Shown: one piece after another, positions 7,759-15,578 of the stretch
How the letters are laid out: the number at the start of each line of letters is the position of its first letter
How positions within the stretch are numbered: position 1 is the stretch's first letter
NCBI GenBank assembly: GCA_900109895.1
Contig: FOBR01000024.1
Span: 1 to 64,000 of the forward strand
DNA from: a bacterium A37T11
GTDB lineage: Bacteria; Bacteroidota; Bacteroidia; Sphingobacteriales; Sphingobacteriaceae
DNA: 64,000 nucleotides
Direction of reading: 5' to 3'
Notes under the pieces: model-generated
Databases searched by the model: none
What the model saw: only the letters and a program-made list of their open reading frames with translations
Told to the model about the DNA's origin: nothing
Position numbers and translations under genes: made by a program

Positions 7759-8379
7759 ATGGCCGATCAGTTAAGCTTCTTTGATAATGGCCAAAGCCTC
7801 GTATTTCCGCAAAACCTGCTGGAATACTATCCGGATTTTCTGGACGCAAACGAGAGTGCTCAACTGTTGGATCGGTTTATCCGCACCGTGCCCTGGATGC
7901 AGCCAATGATCAAAATGTATGGTAAAAAATTGCTCACCCCCAGGCTGACCGCTTGGTTCGGTGATCCTAAAAGCCACTATAGCTATTCCGGCAGCAGATT
8001 TGACCCCATGCCTTGGACTGAAGAGCTTGCCTCCCTGCGTACTCGTATCCAACACCACACCGGCCTATCCTTTAATAGTGTATTGTTAAATTATTACCGC
8101 GACGGCAACGATTCCGTAGCCTGGCATGCCGATAATGAAAAGGAACTTGGCCCCAAACCAGACATTGCTTCTCTTAGCCTGGGCCAGCCAAGGTCTTTTG
8201 ATTTCCGTAACAAGGCCAACCACCAATTAAAATACGAACTCACCCTCCAATCAGGTTCGCTGCTCATCATGCGCGGCGACCTCCAAAACTATTGGGAACA
8301 CCGAATTCCTAAGTCCAACAAACCCATGCGACCCCGCATTAATCTTACCTTTCGCACTATCCGGGCTTACCTGAGTTAA
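7759..8379 (+). CDS. AlkB-like 2-oxoglutarate/Fe(II) oxygenase (DNA alkylation repair)
   Basis: 206 residues, ATG start. The jelly-roll active site is complete: NYYRDGNDSVAWHADNE with H123 and D125 as the HxD iron ligands, distal H181 (YWEHRIPK), and RPRINLTFR with R193 and R199 for 2-oxoglutarate and substrate contacts. The overall pattern is closer to ALKBH2/3-like bacterial AlkB proteins than to E. coli AlkB. The expected reaction is oxidative demethylation of 1-methyladenine and 3-methylcytosine. It is a single gene next to mgtA with no Ada partner visible. Confidence 0.9.
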   Translation: MADQLSFFDNGQSLVFPQNLLEYYPDFLDANESAQLLDRFIRTVPWMQPMIKMYGKKLLTPRLTAWFGDPKSHYSYSGSRFDPMPWTEELASLRTRIQHHTGLSFNSVLLNYYRDGNDSVAWHADNEKELGPKPDIASLSLGQPRSFDFRNKANHQLKYELTLQSGSLLIMRGDLQNYWEHRIPKSNKPMRPRINLTFRTIRAYLS

Positions 8380-8467
8380 CTCGTTCATACTCCATAGCAT
8401 GGCTATAAGCTGGTGCTATACTGTGTTGGATTAAATGTTTTGTATGAGTCTGCCTTCGTGACAATAT

Positions 8468-9007
8468 TCACCTCCCATTTGCCCCGTTCAATCTTTTTAG
8501 CAGCATCACACCAGGTATCACATTTAAAAAACAGGTGTAAATTCCCGGGAAGTAACCATGTGCGGCAAGGCAAAACGCGACGTGGCCAACAGCATTACCC
8601 AGCATTCCATAAACAATAAAAAATATCCCGATAAACATCAATGGCCTTATCGAATTCAAAAATCCAATAGCACCCAGAATAAAAAGGAAATAAGCACACA
8701 TATTAAAGGTGACGAACAAGTTGTGGTTGTAAGGATGGCCGTGGAAAAGCAACCCGAACTTTTTATCAAAACCAAATGCATGCTCTTCGGCAAAATGCAA
8801 TAATTGGAATCCAAGGCCAAGTAAGTAAAGAACAATGATCTGGCCTGAGGCTGGGAGGTGCTTGTAACAGGTTTTATAATAGAACCAAAGTGAAATAGGT
8901 ATGGCCGGCACAAATGTGACGATCAAAGATAGCCCTTCAGAAAGCATGGAAAATAGAACAGTCATGCTTATAGCCATGATGCATGGGATGATGAGATTCT
9001 TCTTCAT
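8468..9007 (-). CDS. HXXEE domain membrane protein
   Basis: 179 residues with about five hydrophobic helices (NLIIPCIMAISMTVLF, LIVTFVPAIPISLWFYY, GQIIVLYLLGLGF, LFVTFNMCAYFLFILGAIGF, PLMFIGIFFIVYGMLGNAVG). The family signature HFAEE is at residues 71-75, followed by HAFGFD. Additional conserved-looking polar residues occur in the helices (HNLFVTFN, GNAVGHVAF). HXXEE proteins have no established function; the conserved His and Glu suggest a metal or membrane-embedded hydrolase-type site, but this is speculation. It is divergent from a Crp/Fnr regulator, with the two -7 boxes only 11 bp apart. Confidence 0.75.
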   Translation of the reverse strand: MKKNLIIPCIMAISMTVLFSMLSEGLSLIVTFVPAIPISLWFYYKTCYKHLPASGQIIVLYLLGLGFQLLHFAEEHAFGFDKKFGLLFHGHPYNHNLFVTFNMCAYFLFILGAIGFLNSIRPLMFIGIFFIVYGMLGNAVGHVAFCLAAHGYFPGIYTCFLNVIPGVMLLKRLNGANGR

Positions 9008-9027
9008 ATTTCGTAATCATTATTCTC

Positions 9028-9054
9028 CAAAAGTACACAGGCTTGTTAACTTTG
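9028..9054. promoter_or_regulatory. Back-to-back -7 boxes of the HXXEE and Crp/Fnr genes
   Basis: TACTTTTG on the minus strand (9028-9035) serves the HXXEE gene and TAACTTTG on the plus strand (9047-9054) serves the regulator. Each fits TAnnTTTG. They are 11 bp apart, so the two promoters overlap and polymerase binding is probably mutually exclusive. No clear TTTG was found at the ideal distance for either. Confidence 0.5.
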
Positions 9055-9078
9055 CTTTTTACAAATGACAAAAAAGGA

Positions 9079-9645
9079 ATGAGCGCAAACCTCTTATCTG
9101 CATTCCGGCAATTTGGTCCGGTTACACCTGAAGCAATGGCCGAATTAGAACAATCATGTGTAGAGAGAAGATACCAAAAAGGAAATTGGGTAATTCGTCA
9201 GGGAAAAATTTGTCATCATATCTATTTTGTTCAGCTAGGCCTACTAAAGCTGTTCTCACAAGGGCTCCAGCAGCAATTTATTATGCGCTTCGCCCCCGAA
9301 AATTCTTTTATAACCATATTGGATAGCTTTTGGGATGAAAAACCCACCAAATACGAGCTAATGGCCCTGGAAGAAACAACCCTTTTTTCTATCGATAAAA
9401 AAGCAATGGACCGCTTGTGTTCCCAGCATCATTGTCTGGATCGCCTGTTCAGAAATATCATCGCTTTGGCCTCCGTTAATATGATGAATCGCATTAACGA
9501 AATGTTGGAAGATGACGCAACTGTGCGCTACCACAATTTCTTAAAACAGCAGGCAGTGATTATCCAACGTATTAAATTGGGTGATCTGGCGGCATACTTA
9601 GGTGTGACGCAAACAACAATTAGTAGGATAAGGGCTAAGAAATGA
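9079..9645 (+). CDS. Crp/Fnr family transcriptional regulator
   Basis: 188 residues from ATG 9079, which has AAAGGA immediately upstream; the frame also allows a TTG at 9043, but that would lie inside the promoter. The cyclic-nucleotide-binding fold spans roughly 25-120 (KGNWVIRQGKICHHIYFV, GLLKLF, FAPENSFI). The C-terminal HTH is KLGDLAAYLGVTQTTISRIR, in the position of the Crp recognition helix. The canonical cAMP-binding RS pair is not visible and there is no FNR-like Cys cluster, so the signal is unknown. The divergent HXXEE gene is the obvious target candidate. Confidence 0.85.
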   Translation: MSANLLSAFRQFGPVTPEAMAELEQSCVERRYQKGNWVIRQGKICHHIYFVQLGLLKLFSQGLQQQFIMRFAPENSFITILDSFWDEKPTKYELMALEETTLFSIDKKAMDRLCSQHHCLDRLFRNIIALASVNMMNRINEMLEDDATVRYHNFLKQQAVIIQRIKLGDLAAYLGVTQTTISRIRAKK

Positions 9646-9698
9646 AAATATTGCATTAGGCGATATCCACGGTGCAGCCAAGCGTCAGCCCCTCCCAA

Positions 9699-10175
9699 TT
9701 AGGATTTGTTCACCTTTATCAGCCTGCTATCTATTGGCAGGCTTTCTACGGCGTTGACCTTCACGAGGTCATGATAACCCGGAAATAGCGGATTAAGCAG
9801 GTAATTATATTCTTTGGTATTTACGGCCGAACGCACTTTGATACCCAGGAATGCCTTTTCGTTTATCCAGCGGTCGCCTTGCTCCTGGGCTTTCCGGTTT
9901 CCGATCTGTTGCCAGTTTTTTGGATAGTCTTTATCGGATAAGGTATGGATCAACTTTGGTTTGTCCGGAATTTCCAGTACGGAAATATAAAGGGACGGTG
10001 GAATTAAATGCGCCTCAAAATGCATCAGGCTCTCCAAATAGGCCAATGAGCTGTTCTCGCTGGTATACAACATATAGGTGCCGGCGCTATTCCATCGTCC
10101 TCCAAATTTATAAGCACCCATACCCGAAAGGTCGGTGCTGCGCGCCTCCGTTTTGGCAATTCGGTAAAGCAGCAT
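9699..10175 (-). CDS. RES domain toxin of an Xre-RES toxin-antitoxin pair
   Basis: 158 residues. The residues that name the family are present: R27 in GGRWN, Y46 and E48 in LAYLESL, and S116 in VRSAV. RES toxins studied in Pseudomonas, Mycobacterium (MbcT) and Photorhabdus consume NAD+, by hydrolysis or phosphorolysis, and have a fold related to ADP-ribosyltransferases. The ATG overlaps the antitoxin stop by one base (TGATG), so translation is probably coupled and the antitoxin is made first. Family and pairing are clear; activity is inferred from homologues. Confidence 0.9.
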   Translation of the reverse strand: MLLYRIAKTEARSTDLSGMGAYKFGGRWNSAGTYMLYTSENSSLAYLESLMHFEAHLIPPSLYISVLEIPDKPKLIHTLSDKDYPKNWQQIGNRKAQEQGDRWINEKAFLGIKVRSAVNTKEYNYLLNPLFPGYHDLVKVNAVESLPIDSRLIKVNKS

Positions 10176-10645
10176 CAGGAATATACGCCTTCTTCCATCC
10201 TACCTAATACCTGGTCAACCATGGCCAGCCCGGTAGGGATATAGAAAAGATCGATCGGTTTCATCTGGTTAAGTGCCCGGTTTGGGGTATTGAGCCAGCT
10301 TTTAACCTTCTCGGCATCCTCAAATACTTTGAAAGCGTGTTCAACCACTTTGGCCACTTCGATGATATGGGAGGAGGTATGCCTGTCCAACGTATCGTCG
10401 CTTTTCTTGCGTTCGAGGGTCTTGACCGATATATCCAGGATGTGCTCGGCAAAATACTTTTTGGTCATACCCATAAAGCCAATCAGGGCATCCAATGATG
10501 CCTTTTTCAATCCCTGATTGCTCAAGGCAATCAGGTCAAAATCCGAATCGATGCTGGCCTGGATGGCACTGGACCCTCCCAGGAGCATTTCCATACGGAA
10601 CATCGTTTGTTTTTTATTGACAGTTAATAATGACATAGCCGACAT
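10175..10645 (-). CDS. Xre/MbcA/ParS-type antitoxin (DUF2384)
   Basis: About 156 residues from ATG 10645; a second ATG at 10636 fits the transcription start slightly better. The N-terminal half is a helical DNA-binding-like region (LIGFMGMTKKYFAEHILDISVKTLERKK). The C-terminal ~55 residues are the toxin-binding domain, with AFKVFEDAEKVKSWLNTPNRALN and the terminal LGRMEEGVYS, where a conserved tail plugs the RES active site in known complexes. It is the upstream gene of the two-gene operon, and its own promoter overlaps the start, which suits autorepression. Confidence 0.9.
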   Translation of the reverse strand: MSAMSLLTVNKKQTMFRMEMLLGGSSAIQASIDSDFDLIALSNQGLKKASLDALIGFMGMTKKYFAEHILDISVKTLERKKSDDTLDRHTSSHIIEVAKVVEHAFKVFEDAEKVKSWLNTPNRALNQMKPIDLFYIPTGLAMVDQVLGRMEEGVYS

Positions 10646-10651
10646 TTTCAC

Positions 10652-10682
10652 CAAAAATAAGGATAATTTGTCGTATTTGCAA
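10652..10682 (-). promoter_or_regulatory. Promoter of the Xre-RES operon
   Basis: On the minus strand TTG (10680-10682), a 20-bp spacer and TATTTTTG (10652-10659) form a near-perfect Bacteroidetes promoter. Transcription should start at or within a few bases of the antitoxin ATG, so the message is leaderless or nearly so. Between here and the tRNA-Phe terminator (10683-10910) I see no gene. Confidence 0.6.
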
Positions 10683-10910
10683 GTCCAACCCCCTCTATTG
10701 ATATTGCTCCGGTTTACTTATTGGTTTCTACCTATGCGGCATGAGATCTCTGTACTAAAGTTCTTCGAGGGGGGTCATTAATTTGTAGCAGGACATCGGC
10801 GATCCATTTTTGGAGATCGATAATCATTTCTTAAACATTTTCGGGGAAGTTTAACACAAATTGTTGCTTAACTCGCGTTAACCATGGCTTAAACTGCTGC
10901 AGATATAACG

Positions 10911-10946
10911 AAAAAAGCCCGTTTACACACAGTAAACGGGCTTTTT
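10911..10946 (-). terminator. Terminator after tRNA-Phe
   Basis: AAAAAGCCCGTTTAC (from 10912) and GTAAACGGGCTTTTT (to 10946) are perfect complements around a short loop, with A and T runs on either side. On the minus strand it ends the tRNA transcript 8 bp after the tRNA. Confidence 0.9.
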
Positions 10947-10953
10947 GGGTTTG

Positions 10954-11026
10954 TGGTACCACCTGGGTTCGAACCAGGGACACAAGGATTTTCAGTCCTT
11001 TGCTCTACCAGCTGAGCTATGGTACC
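10954..11026 (-). tRNA. tRNA-Phe (anticodon GAA)
   Basis: Acceptor GGTACCA pairs with TGGTACC, discriminator A. D-arm AGCTCAGCTGGTAGAGC, anticodon loop CTGAAAA in the AGGA/TCCT context, and T-arm CTGGTTCGAACCCAG are all normal. 73 nt; CCA is not encoded. Confidence 0.97.
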
Positions 11027-11120
11027 CTCCGCCTCAAAACACTTGGATTGTTTTGGGACTGCAAATGTAGCGTCTTTTTTCAGGAATGAAAATATTTTTG
11101 AAAAAATATTTTTATGCGCT

Positions 11121-11154
11121 TTTGTCTGTATTGAAAGATATCTTCTTAAGTTTG
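11121..11154 (+). promoter_or_regulatory. Promoter of the His-rich protein / TonB receptor operon
   Basis: TTTG (11121-11124), a 22-bp spacer and TAAGTTTG (11147-11154). The proposed TTG start at 11162 is only 8 bp beyond, which would make the transcript leaderless. Confidence 0.5.
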
Positions 11155-11161
11155 CCTGGAG

Positions 11162-11458
11162 TTGAACAAAAAGCTACATATCGCTATTGCCAGACTGTTG
11201 CTATTATACTTTGTGACAGCCATTGTTCCGCTTGATTTTTATCACCATCACGCCGTTCAGCACCAAAGTAGCAAGCAAGACCCTTGCCTCATTTGTCATT
11301 TTCATTTAGATGCACAAAGTTGTCCACCGACGGCCTATCATCATCTGATGGTGCCGGAAACAGCCCACATCCAATTTTTCACGGGATATGAGCTAAAAAC
11401 CTTTACAATTGTACCTGCCTATTTCAATCTGCGTGGGCCCCCTATGGTTTTTGCCTAA
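11162..11458 (+). CDS. Small His/Cys-rich exported protein ahead of a TonB receptor
   Basis: 98 residues if the TTG at 11162 is used; no ATG fits. The N-terminus (NKKLHIAIARLLLLYFVTAI) is a signal peptide or single membrane anchor. The body is rich in metal-liganding residues: FYHHHAVQHQ, a CLICHFH motif (C-x2-C-x-H-x-H), a further Cys and YHH. It ends 44 bp before the TonB receptor gene and is probably cotranscribed. Small His-rich proteins next to TonB receptors are frequent in Bacteroidota and are suspected to bind metal in the periplasm. No family name is recalled. Function by composition and context only. Confidence 0.65.
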   Translation: MNKKLHIAIARLLLLYFVTAIVPLDFYHHHAVQHQSSKQDPCLICHFHLDAQSCPPTAYHHLMVPETAHIQFFTGYELKTFTIVPAYFNLRGPPMVFA

Positions 11459-11502
11459 GGTTACTTTCACACATTAAATAAAAATACTAAAATCAGATTG
11501 AA

Positions 11503-13821
11503 ATGAACATTCCATATAGGGTGTTTTCCCTATTTTTTGCCCTGTTGTATGCAGCGCAGTTAACTGCCAGCGTAGCCTCCGGACTGAGAGGTACGATCTC
11601 AGACCTACAGGACAACCGGCCATTGACTGGCGCTACGGTTTCTATTCCAGACCTGAAAAGAACGGTAAATACCGATAATCAGGGAAGATTTGAATTTAAA
11701 AATTTGCCCAATCGGGGTCATTATATTATTGAGGTTAGCTATATAGGTTACAAAAGCTATACACAAGACATTAATATAGCATCGCCACCATCCCTCATTA
11801 TTAAACTAGAGCGTGCCACTATCGAGACGCAGGAAGTAGTGGTAACAGGCACGGCCATATCCGGTAATAACCGGCGAAACAGCACAGCCACCACACTGGT
11901 TGACAAAAATGCCCTGCTGCGGCCGGCTGGTAATTTAATCGACGCGTTATCCAATGTGCCCGGCGTGTCGCAGGTAACCACCGGCCTGGCCATTTCCAAA
12001 CCAGTGATCCGCGGTCTCGGATATAACCGTGTCGTGACCCTGGATAATGGCATAAAACAGGAAGGTCAGCAATGGGGAGATGAACACGGTATCGAGATAG
12101 ACCAATATAAAGCCGATAGGGTAGAAGTGTTGCGCGGTGCAGCATCGCTGATCTATGGATCTGATGCGCTTGGTGGCGTGATCAACTTGCTGGAACCACT
12201 ACCCGTGCCGGAGGGGGGTATCAGGGGAGAAGTGTTGACTAATTATTCCAGTAACAATGGCGAAACTGCCAGTTCATTGATGCTGACTGGCAACGAGAAT
12301 GGCTTTGTATGGATGGGTAGGGGTACCTATAAAAATGCCTATTCCTTTAAAACACCTATTGGCTACTTTCCCAATTCCGGGTTTAACGAAACCGACTTCA
12401 ATGCCATGTTGGGTCTCAATAAGTCCTGGGGCTACAGTCACCTCAATTTTTCCAGCTTCCGTAATAACATCGGTTTTTACGATCCGGCACTCGACGAAAA
12501 CGGTAACTATGTGGACGAAGACGGCAACGGGTTCAGAAAAGACCAGCTAAAAAGCAGGGACCTAGATTATCCGAAGCAGGACATCCGGCATTATAAGCTT
12601 TCCCTGAATAACAATTTCGTCCTGGGTGAAAGCAATCTTAAGGTAGATCTGGCCTTTCAGCAGAACCAGCGACGCGAGCTGGAGGACGGCCCGGATCCTT
12701 CCCTCTATTTCAACCTAAATACCTATACCGGCGACGTGAAGTATTACCTGGCGCAAAAGAATGGCTGGCAAACCGTTTTCGGGCTAAGCGGAGAGATCGG
12801 TAATAGTGAGAACCGTGGCACCGAATTCCTGATCCCGGCTTACGACACCTATGGGGCCGGGGCTTTCGCCTACATAAAAAAATCGTGGGAGAACAGCACG
12901 TTAAACGGTGGTATCCGTTATGACTACCGCAAGAACAAGGGCCACTTGGGAATGGATGGTGATGAAGTACTTTTTGAGCCCTTTGAAAATAAATTTTTCA
13001 ACTTGAGCGGAGCCCTGGGCTTTACCCATCAATTCAGCGATGCATTGAATTTCAAGGCCAATGCAGGTACGGCCTTCCGGGCCCCCAACCCAGCTGAACT
13101 CGGCTCCAACGGCCGTCATGAGGGCACCTTCCGCTATGAAGTAGGCAATCCGAACCTCTCGCCCGAACGCAGTTATCAGGCTGATGCCTCGTTGGACTTT
13201 GACAACAAATGGGTGCATGCCGGGTTGAGCATTTATAATAATTATATCCACAATTTTATCTATGCTTCCAATAATCATGAATTTATGGAGGACGAAGGGG
13301 ATAACCTTCCGGTGTATCGATACGGTCAGGTTAATGCCAACCTTTATGGGGCTGAGGCAAGCCTCATTCTACACCCGGTATCGTTTATCCATTTTGAAAA
13401 TACCTTCGGATATACACATGCCCAGAATGCCACGCTTGGCAGGCCGCTTTCATTTATACCTGCTGCAGTATTGCGCAATGAATTGCGTTATGAACCAACC
13501 ATCGGCAGGCTGCAGGAGCCCTATGTTTCCGTTGGTATTGCCAATTACTTTGCTCAGAATAGGGTAGACGAGGTTTTTGAAACGCCTACCAACGGTTATA
13601 CCCTACTAAATGCTGGTATTGGCACTACGGTCAATATTGGCCATCAGCCTTTAAAACTATACATCGCTGGCAACAACTTGTTAAACAAGAAATATTACGA
13701 TGCACTGAGCCGTTTCAAACCCGGCCGCCTGGATCAAACCCAGCCTGGCTTTGGTATTTACAATCCTGGAAGGAACATCTCCTTGGGGTTGTATGTACCA
13801 CTGCTCATAAAAAAAGGGTAG
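11503..13821 (+). CDS. TonB-dependent receptor with N-terminal carboxypeptidase-like domain, likely metal or metal-chelate uptake
   Basis: 772 residues. After the signal peptide (PYRVFSLFFALLYAAQLTAS) comes a CarboxypepD_reg-like beta-sandwich (about 25-105, GLRGTISD...TDNQGRFEFKNL), then the plug (about 110-235: EVVVTGTAI, IDALSNVPGV, VIRGLGYNRVVTLDNGI, VEVLRGAASLIYGSDALGGVIN) and a 22-strand-type barrel ending in NPGRNISLGLYVPLL. It is much shorter than SusC and has no SusD partner, so it imports a small ligand. A His-rich small protein directly upstream points to a transition metal such as zinc or copper. A strong terminator follows. Confidence 0.88.
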   Translation: MNIPYRVFSLFFALLYAAQLTASVASGLRGTISDLQDNRPLTGATVSIPDLKRTVNTDNQGRFEFKNLPNRGHYIIEVSYIGYKSYTQDINIASPPSLIIKLERATIETQEVVVTGTAISGNNRRNSTATTLVDKNALLRPAGNLIDALSNVPGVSQVTTGLAISKPVIRGLGYNRVVTLDNGIKQEGQQWGDEHGIEIDQYKADRVEVLRGAASLIYGSDALGGVINLLEPLPVPEGGIRGEVLTNYSSNNGETASSLMLTGNENGFVWMGRGTYKNAYSFKTPIGYFPNSGFNETDFNAMLGLNKSWGYSHLNFSSFRNNIGFYDPALDENGNYVDEDGNGFRKDQLKSRDLDYPKQDIRHYKLSLNNNFVLGESNLKVDLAFQQNQRRELEDGPDPSLYFNLNTYTGDVKYYLAQKNGWQTVFGLSGEIGNSENRGTEFLIPAYDTYGAGAFAYIKKSWENSTLNGGIRYDYRKNKGHLGMDGDEVLFEPFENKFFNLSGALGFTHQFSDALNFKANAGTAFRAPNPAELGSNGRHEGTFRYEVGNPNLSPERSYQADASLDFDNKWVHAGLSIYNNYIHNFIYASNNHEFMEDEGDNLPVYRYGQVNANLYGAEASLILHPVSFIHFENTFGYTHAQNATLGRPLSFIPAAVLRNELRYEPTIGRLQEPYVSVGIANYFAQNRVDEVFETPTNGYTLLNAGIGTTVNIGHQPLKLYIAGNNLLNKKYYDALSRFKPGRLDQTQPGFGIYNPGRNISLGLYVPLLIKKG

Positions 13822-13922
13822 TACTTTAGAAATCTCAAAGTTTTAATGCTATAGTAATCGATTTTTCAAGACATGCTATATTCAGCAAAATTCTAAATGC
13901 GTTCCCAGCATCTTTAAAAAGC

Positions 13923-13958
13923 AAAAGCCCTATTTTTGATTGAAAATAGGGCTTTTTT
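13923..13958. terminator. Bidirectional terminator between the TonB receptor and PUL 1
   Basis: AAAAGCCCTATTTT (13923-13936) pairs perfectly with AAAATAGGGCTTTT (from 13943), followed by more T. It serves the plus-strand receptor gene and the minus-strand PUL 1 operon, whose last stop is at 13966. Confidence 0.9.
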
Positions 13959-13965
13959 CAGCGAT

Positions 13966-15534
13966 TTAATGCACTTCTACCCCAAGTAATTTTACCCAGC
14001 CATCTCTTGTGATTTCCCCGTTAATAGCCAATTTAATACCGGGGGTGTTATCTTTTGTGGTATCAACAATGGCTACAGCCCAAGAATAAGATCCCGCAGG
14101 TACATCTACCTTGGTTTTGAAGTCATAGACTACCGGATTATCTTTAAGCCAATCAGAAGGTTCGCTATCTTCATTTACGAGAACTTTTTTTACATTGTCT
14201 TCACCATCCAATAGTGCAAAAGCAACTTTATACTTATGATTCCACTGCGGGATGTTATTTGGTAGATATCCCCATCCCATGTTTCTCCAACGATGGGTTA
14301 TGGTTACCTCGTCACTGCTTTTGATGTTTTCTGGCAGATACACTTGGTCGGGATATAAGCGATATCCGCCTTCAGAAACAAACCTTTGTACCAGGGTATA
14401 GGCATCTTCAAACCAGGAGGAGGTTTCTTCTCCTGCACGGAAATCCATCATATTTACGTGTGCCTCGGCCGATGCATCGAACTCTCCCTGGCGTACATCT
14501 TCGGGATGCCCTTCTCTATACTTACCGCTTGGATCGTTCCAATAGCTATGCTGGCTTACTATCCATCCTCCTTCCATAACTATTGGACGTTTATTATTCC
14601 AGGTTTTTGCAAATTGCTTTTCCCAGGTTTGATAATACCCCGTCATGCCAAATGCATCATGACGTAAACTATAGCCTTTATTAATCGCTTCTGTTAATAA
14701 GCGATCAGTGTTTGGATCAACAGCTCCGTCACTGGCGGGATTACCTATTACACGGTGATAGTTTATCAATACGGGCACTTTGGTGAATGTCTGTGTATAC
14801 AAATCGGTAATCCAGTCCCACACCTCTTCTTTTAGTGTTTCGGTATTGGCACCAGTTGAAGTATTGGGATCTTCATAGATGACACCATGCCCTTCTCCCC
14901 ATTTTCCCAATCCATAACCATCAATAAAGGCCATGCGATCCGAATTATTAAAATCTTCTGCTAAAGCCTGAATAAATTTGGTGTAATATTTTTGAAAAAT
15001 AGGATCTTGTGGGTAAGGACTTAGCCGTTCAGGAAATTTACTATTGGTTACATAATATTTAGCCCCGGCATCAATGACAAACCTGGGGGTATTTAACCCC
15101 TGATCCTGTCCGTCTACCACGAAACGGAAAGCAATAGGCAAACCTCTATCCTCAGCGCCTTTGATTAGCTTGCCAAGTTGTGAATTCGGATCGCGCCAGG
15201 TGTATACGCCCTCTTCAGGATTCATAGAAGCCCAGCTAGTACGGATATAACAAGCGGATGCATAATCGATGGCTTTCACTTTTTTGCCTAAGTCCGATAC
15301 ATAGTATTCCGTGTCCCAATAGGATACATCACTTGTACGTCCTGCATACATAACCCACCCATTCATTGGGTTTTTTATCACGGGGGTTCTGCTATATTTC
15401 GGTTTAACCAATGTATTATTTCCATGTCCAGTATTCGCAACGGTGTCATCTTTGGACGAACAAGCCGTGGTGTTAAAATAGATACAACACATCAAGACAA
15501 CTTTAATTATGGTCTTAAAATTAAATTTTTTCAT
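13966..15534 (-). CDS. DUF4832 (and DUF4874-like) lipoprotein, glycoside-hydrolase-like, PUL 1
   Basis: 522 residues from ATG 15534; the frame extends to 15576 without a better start. A lipoprotein signal ends at FNTTACSS. The central part looks like a TIM-barrel glycosidase (RTSWASMNPEEGVYTW, LPIAFRFVVDG, GYGLGKWGEGHG, PIVMEGGW); the glutamates in GEGHG and MEGGW are plausible catalytic residues. The C-terminal ~150 residues match DUF4832: HRWRNMGWGYLPNN, an 'N-x-G-x-A/Y-P' element, and the final PAGSYSWAVAI and GIKLAINGE beta-sandwich. It is the last gene of the PUL and the only enzyme candidate in it. The substrate is not predictable. Confidence 0.75.
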   Translation of the reverse strand: MKKFNFKTIIKVVLMCCIYFNTTACSSKDDTVANTGHGNNTLVKPKYSRTPVIKNPMNGWVMYAGRTSDVSYWDTEYYVSDLGKKVKAIDYASACYIRTSWASMNPEEGVYTWRDPNSQLGKLIKGAEDRGLPIAFRFVVDGQDQGLNTPRFVIDAGAKYYVTNSKFPERLSPYPQDPIFQKYYTKFIQALAEDFNNSDRMAFIDGYGLGKWGEGHGVIYEDPNTSTGANTETLKEEVWDWITDLYTQTFTKVPVLINYHRVIGNPASDGAVDPNTDRLLTEAINKGYSLRHDAFGMTGYYQTWEKQFAKTWNNKRPIVMEGGWIVSQHSYWNDPSGKYREGHPEDVRQGEFDASAEAHVNMMDFRAGEETSSWFEDAYTLVQRFVSEGGYRLYPDQVYLPENIKSSDEVTITHRWRNMGWGYLPNNIPQWNHKYKVAFALLDGEDNVKKVLVNEDSEPSDWLKDNPVVYDFKTKVDVPAGSYSWAVAIVDTTKDNTPGIKLAINGEITRDGWVKLLGVEVH

Positions 15535-15578
15535 ACTAATTATCAAAAATTTATAATTGATAGATACATTATTCAAAT

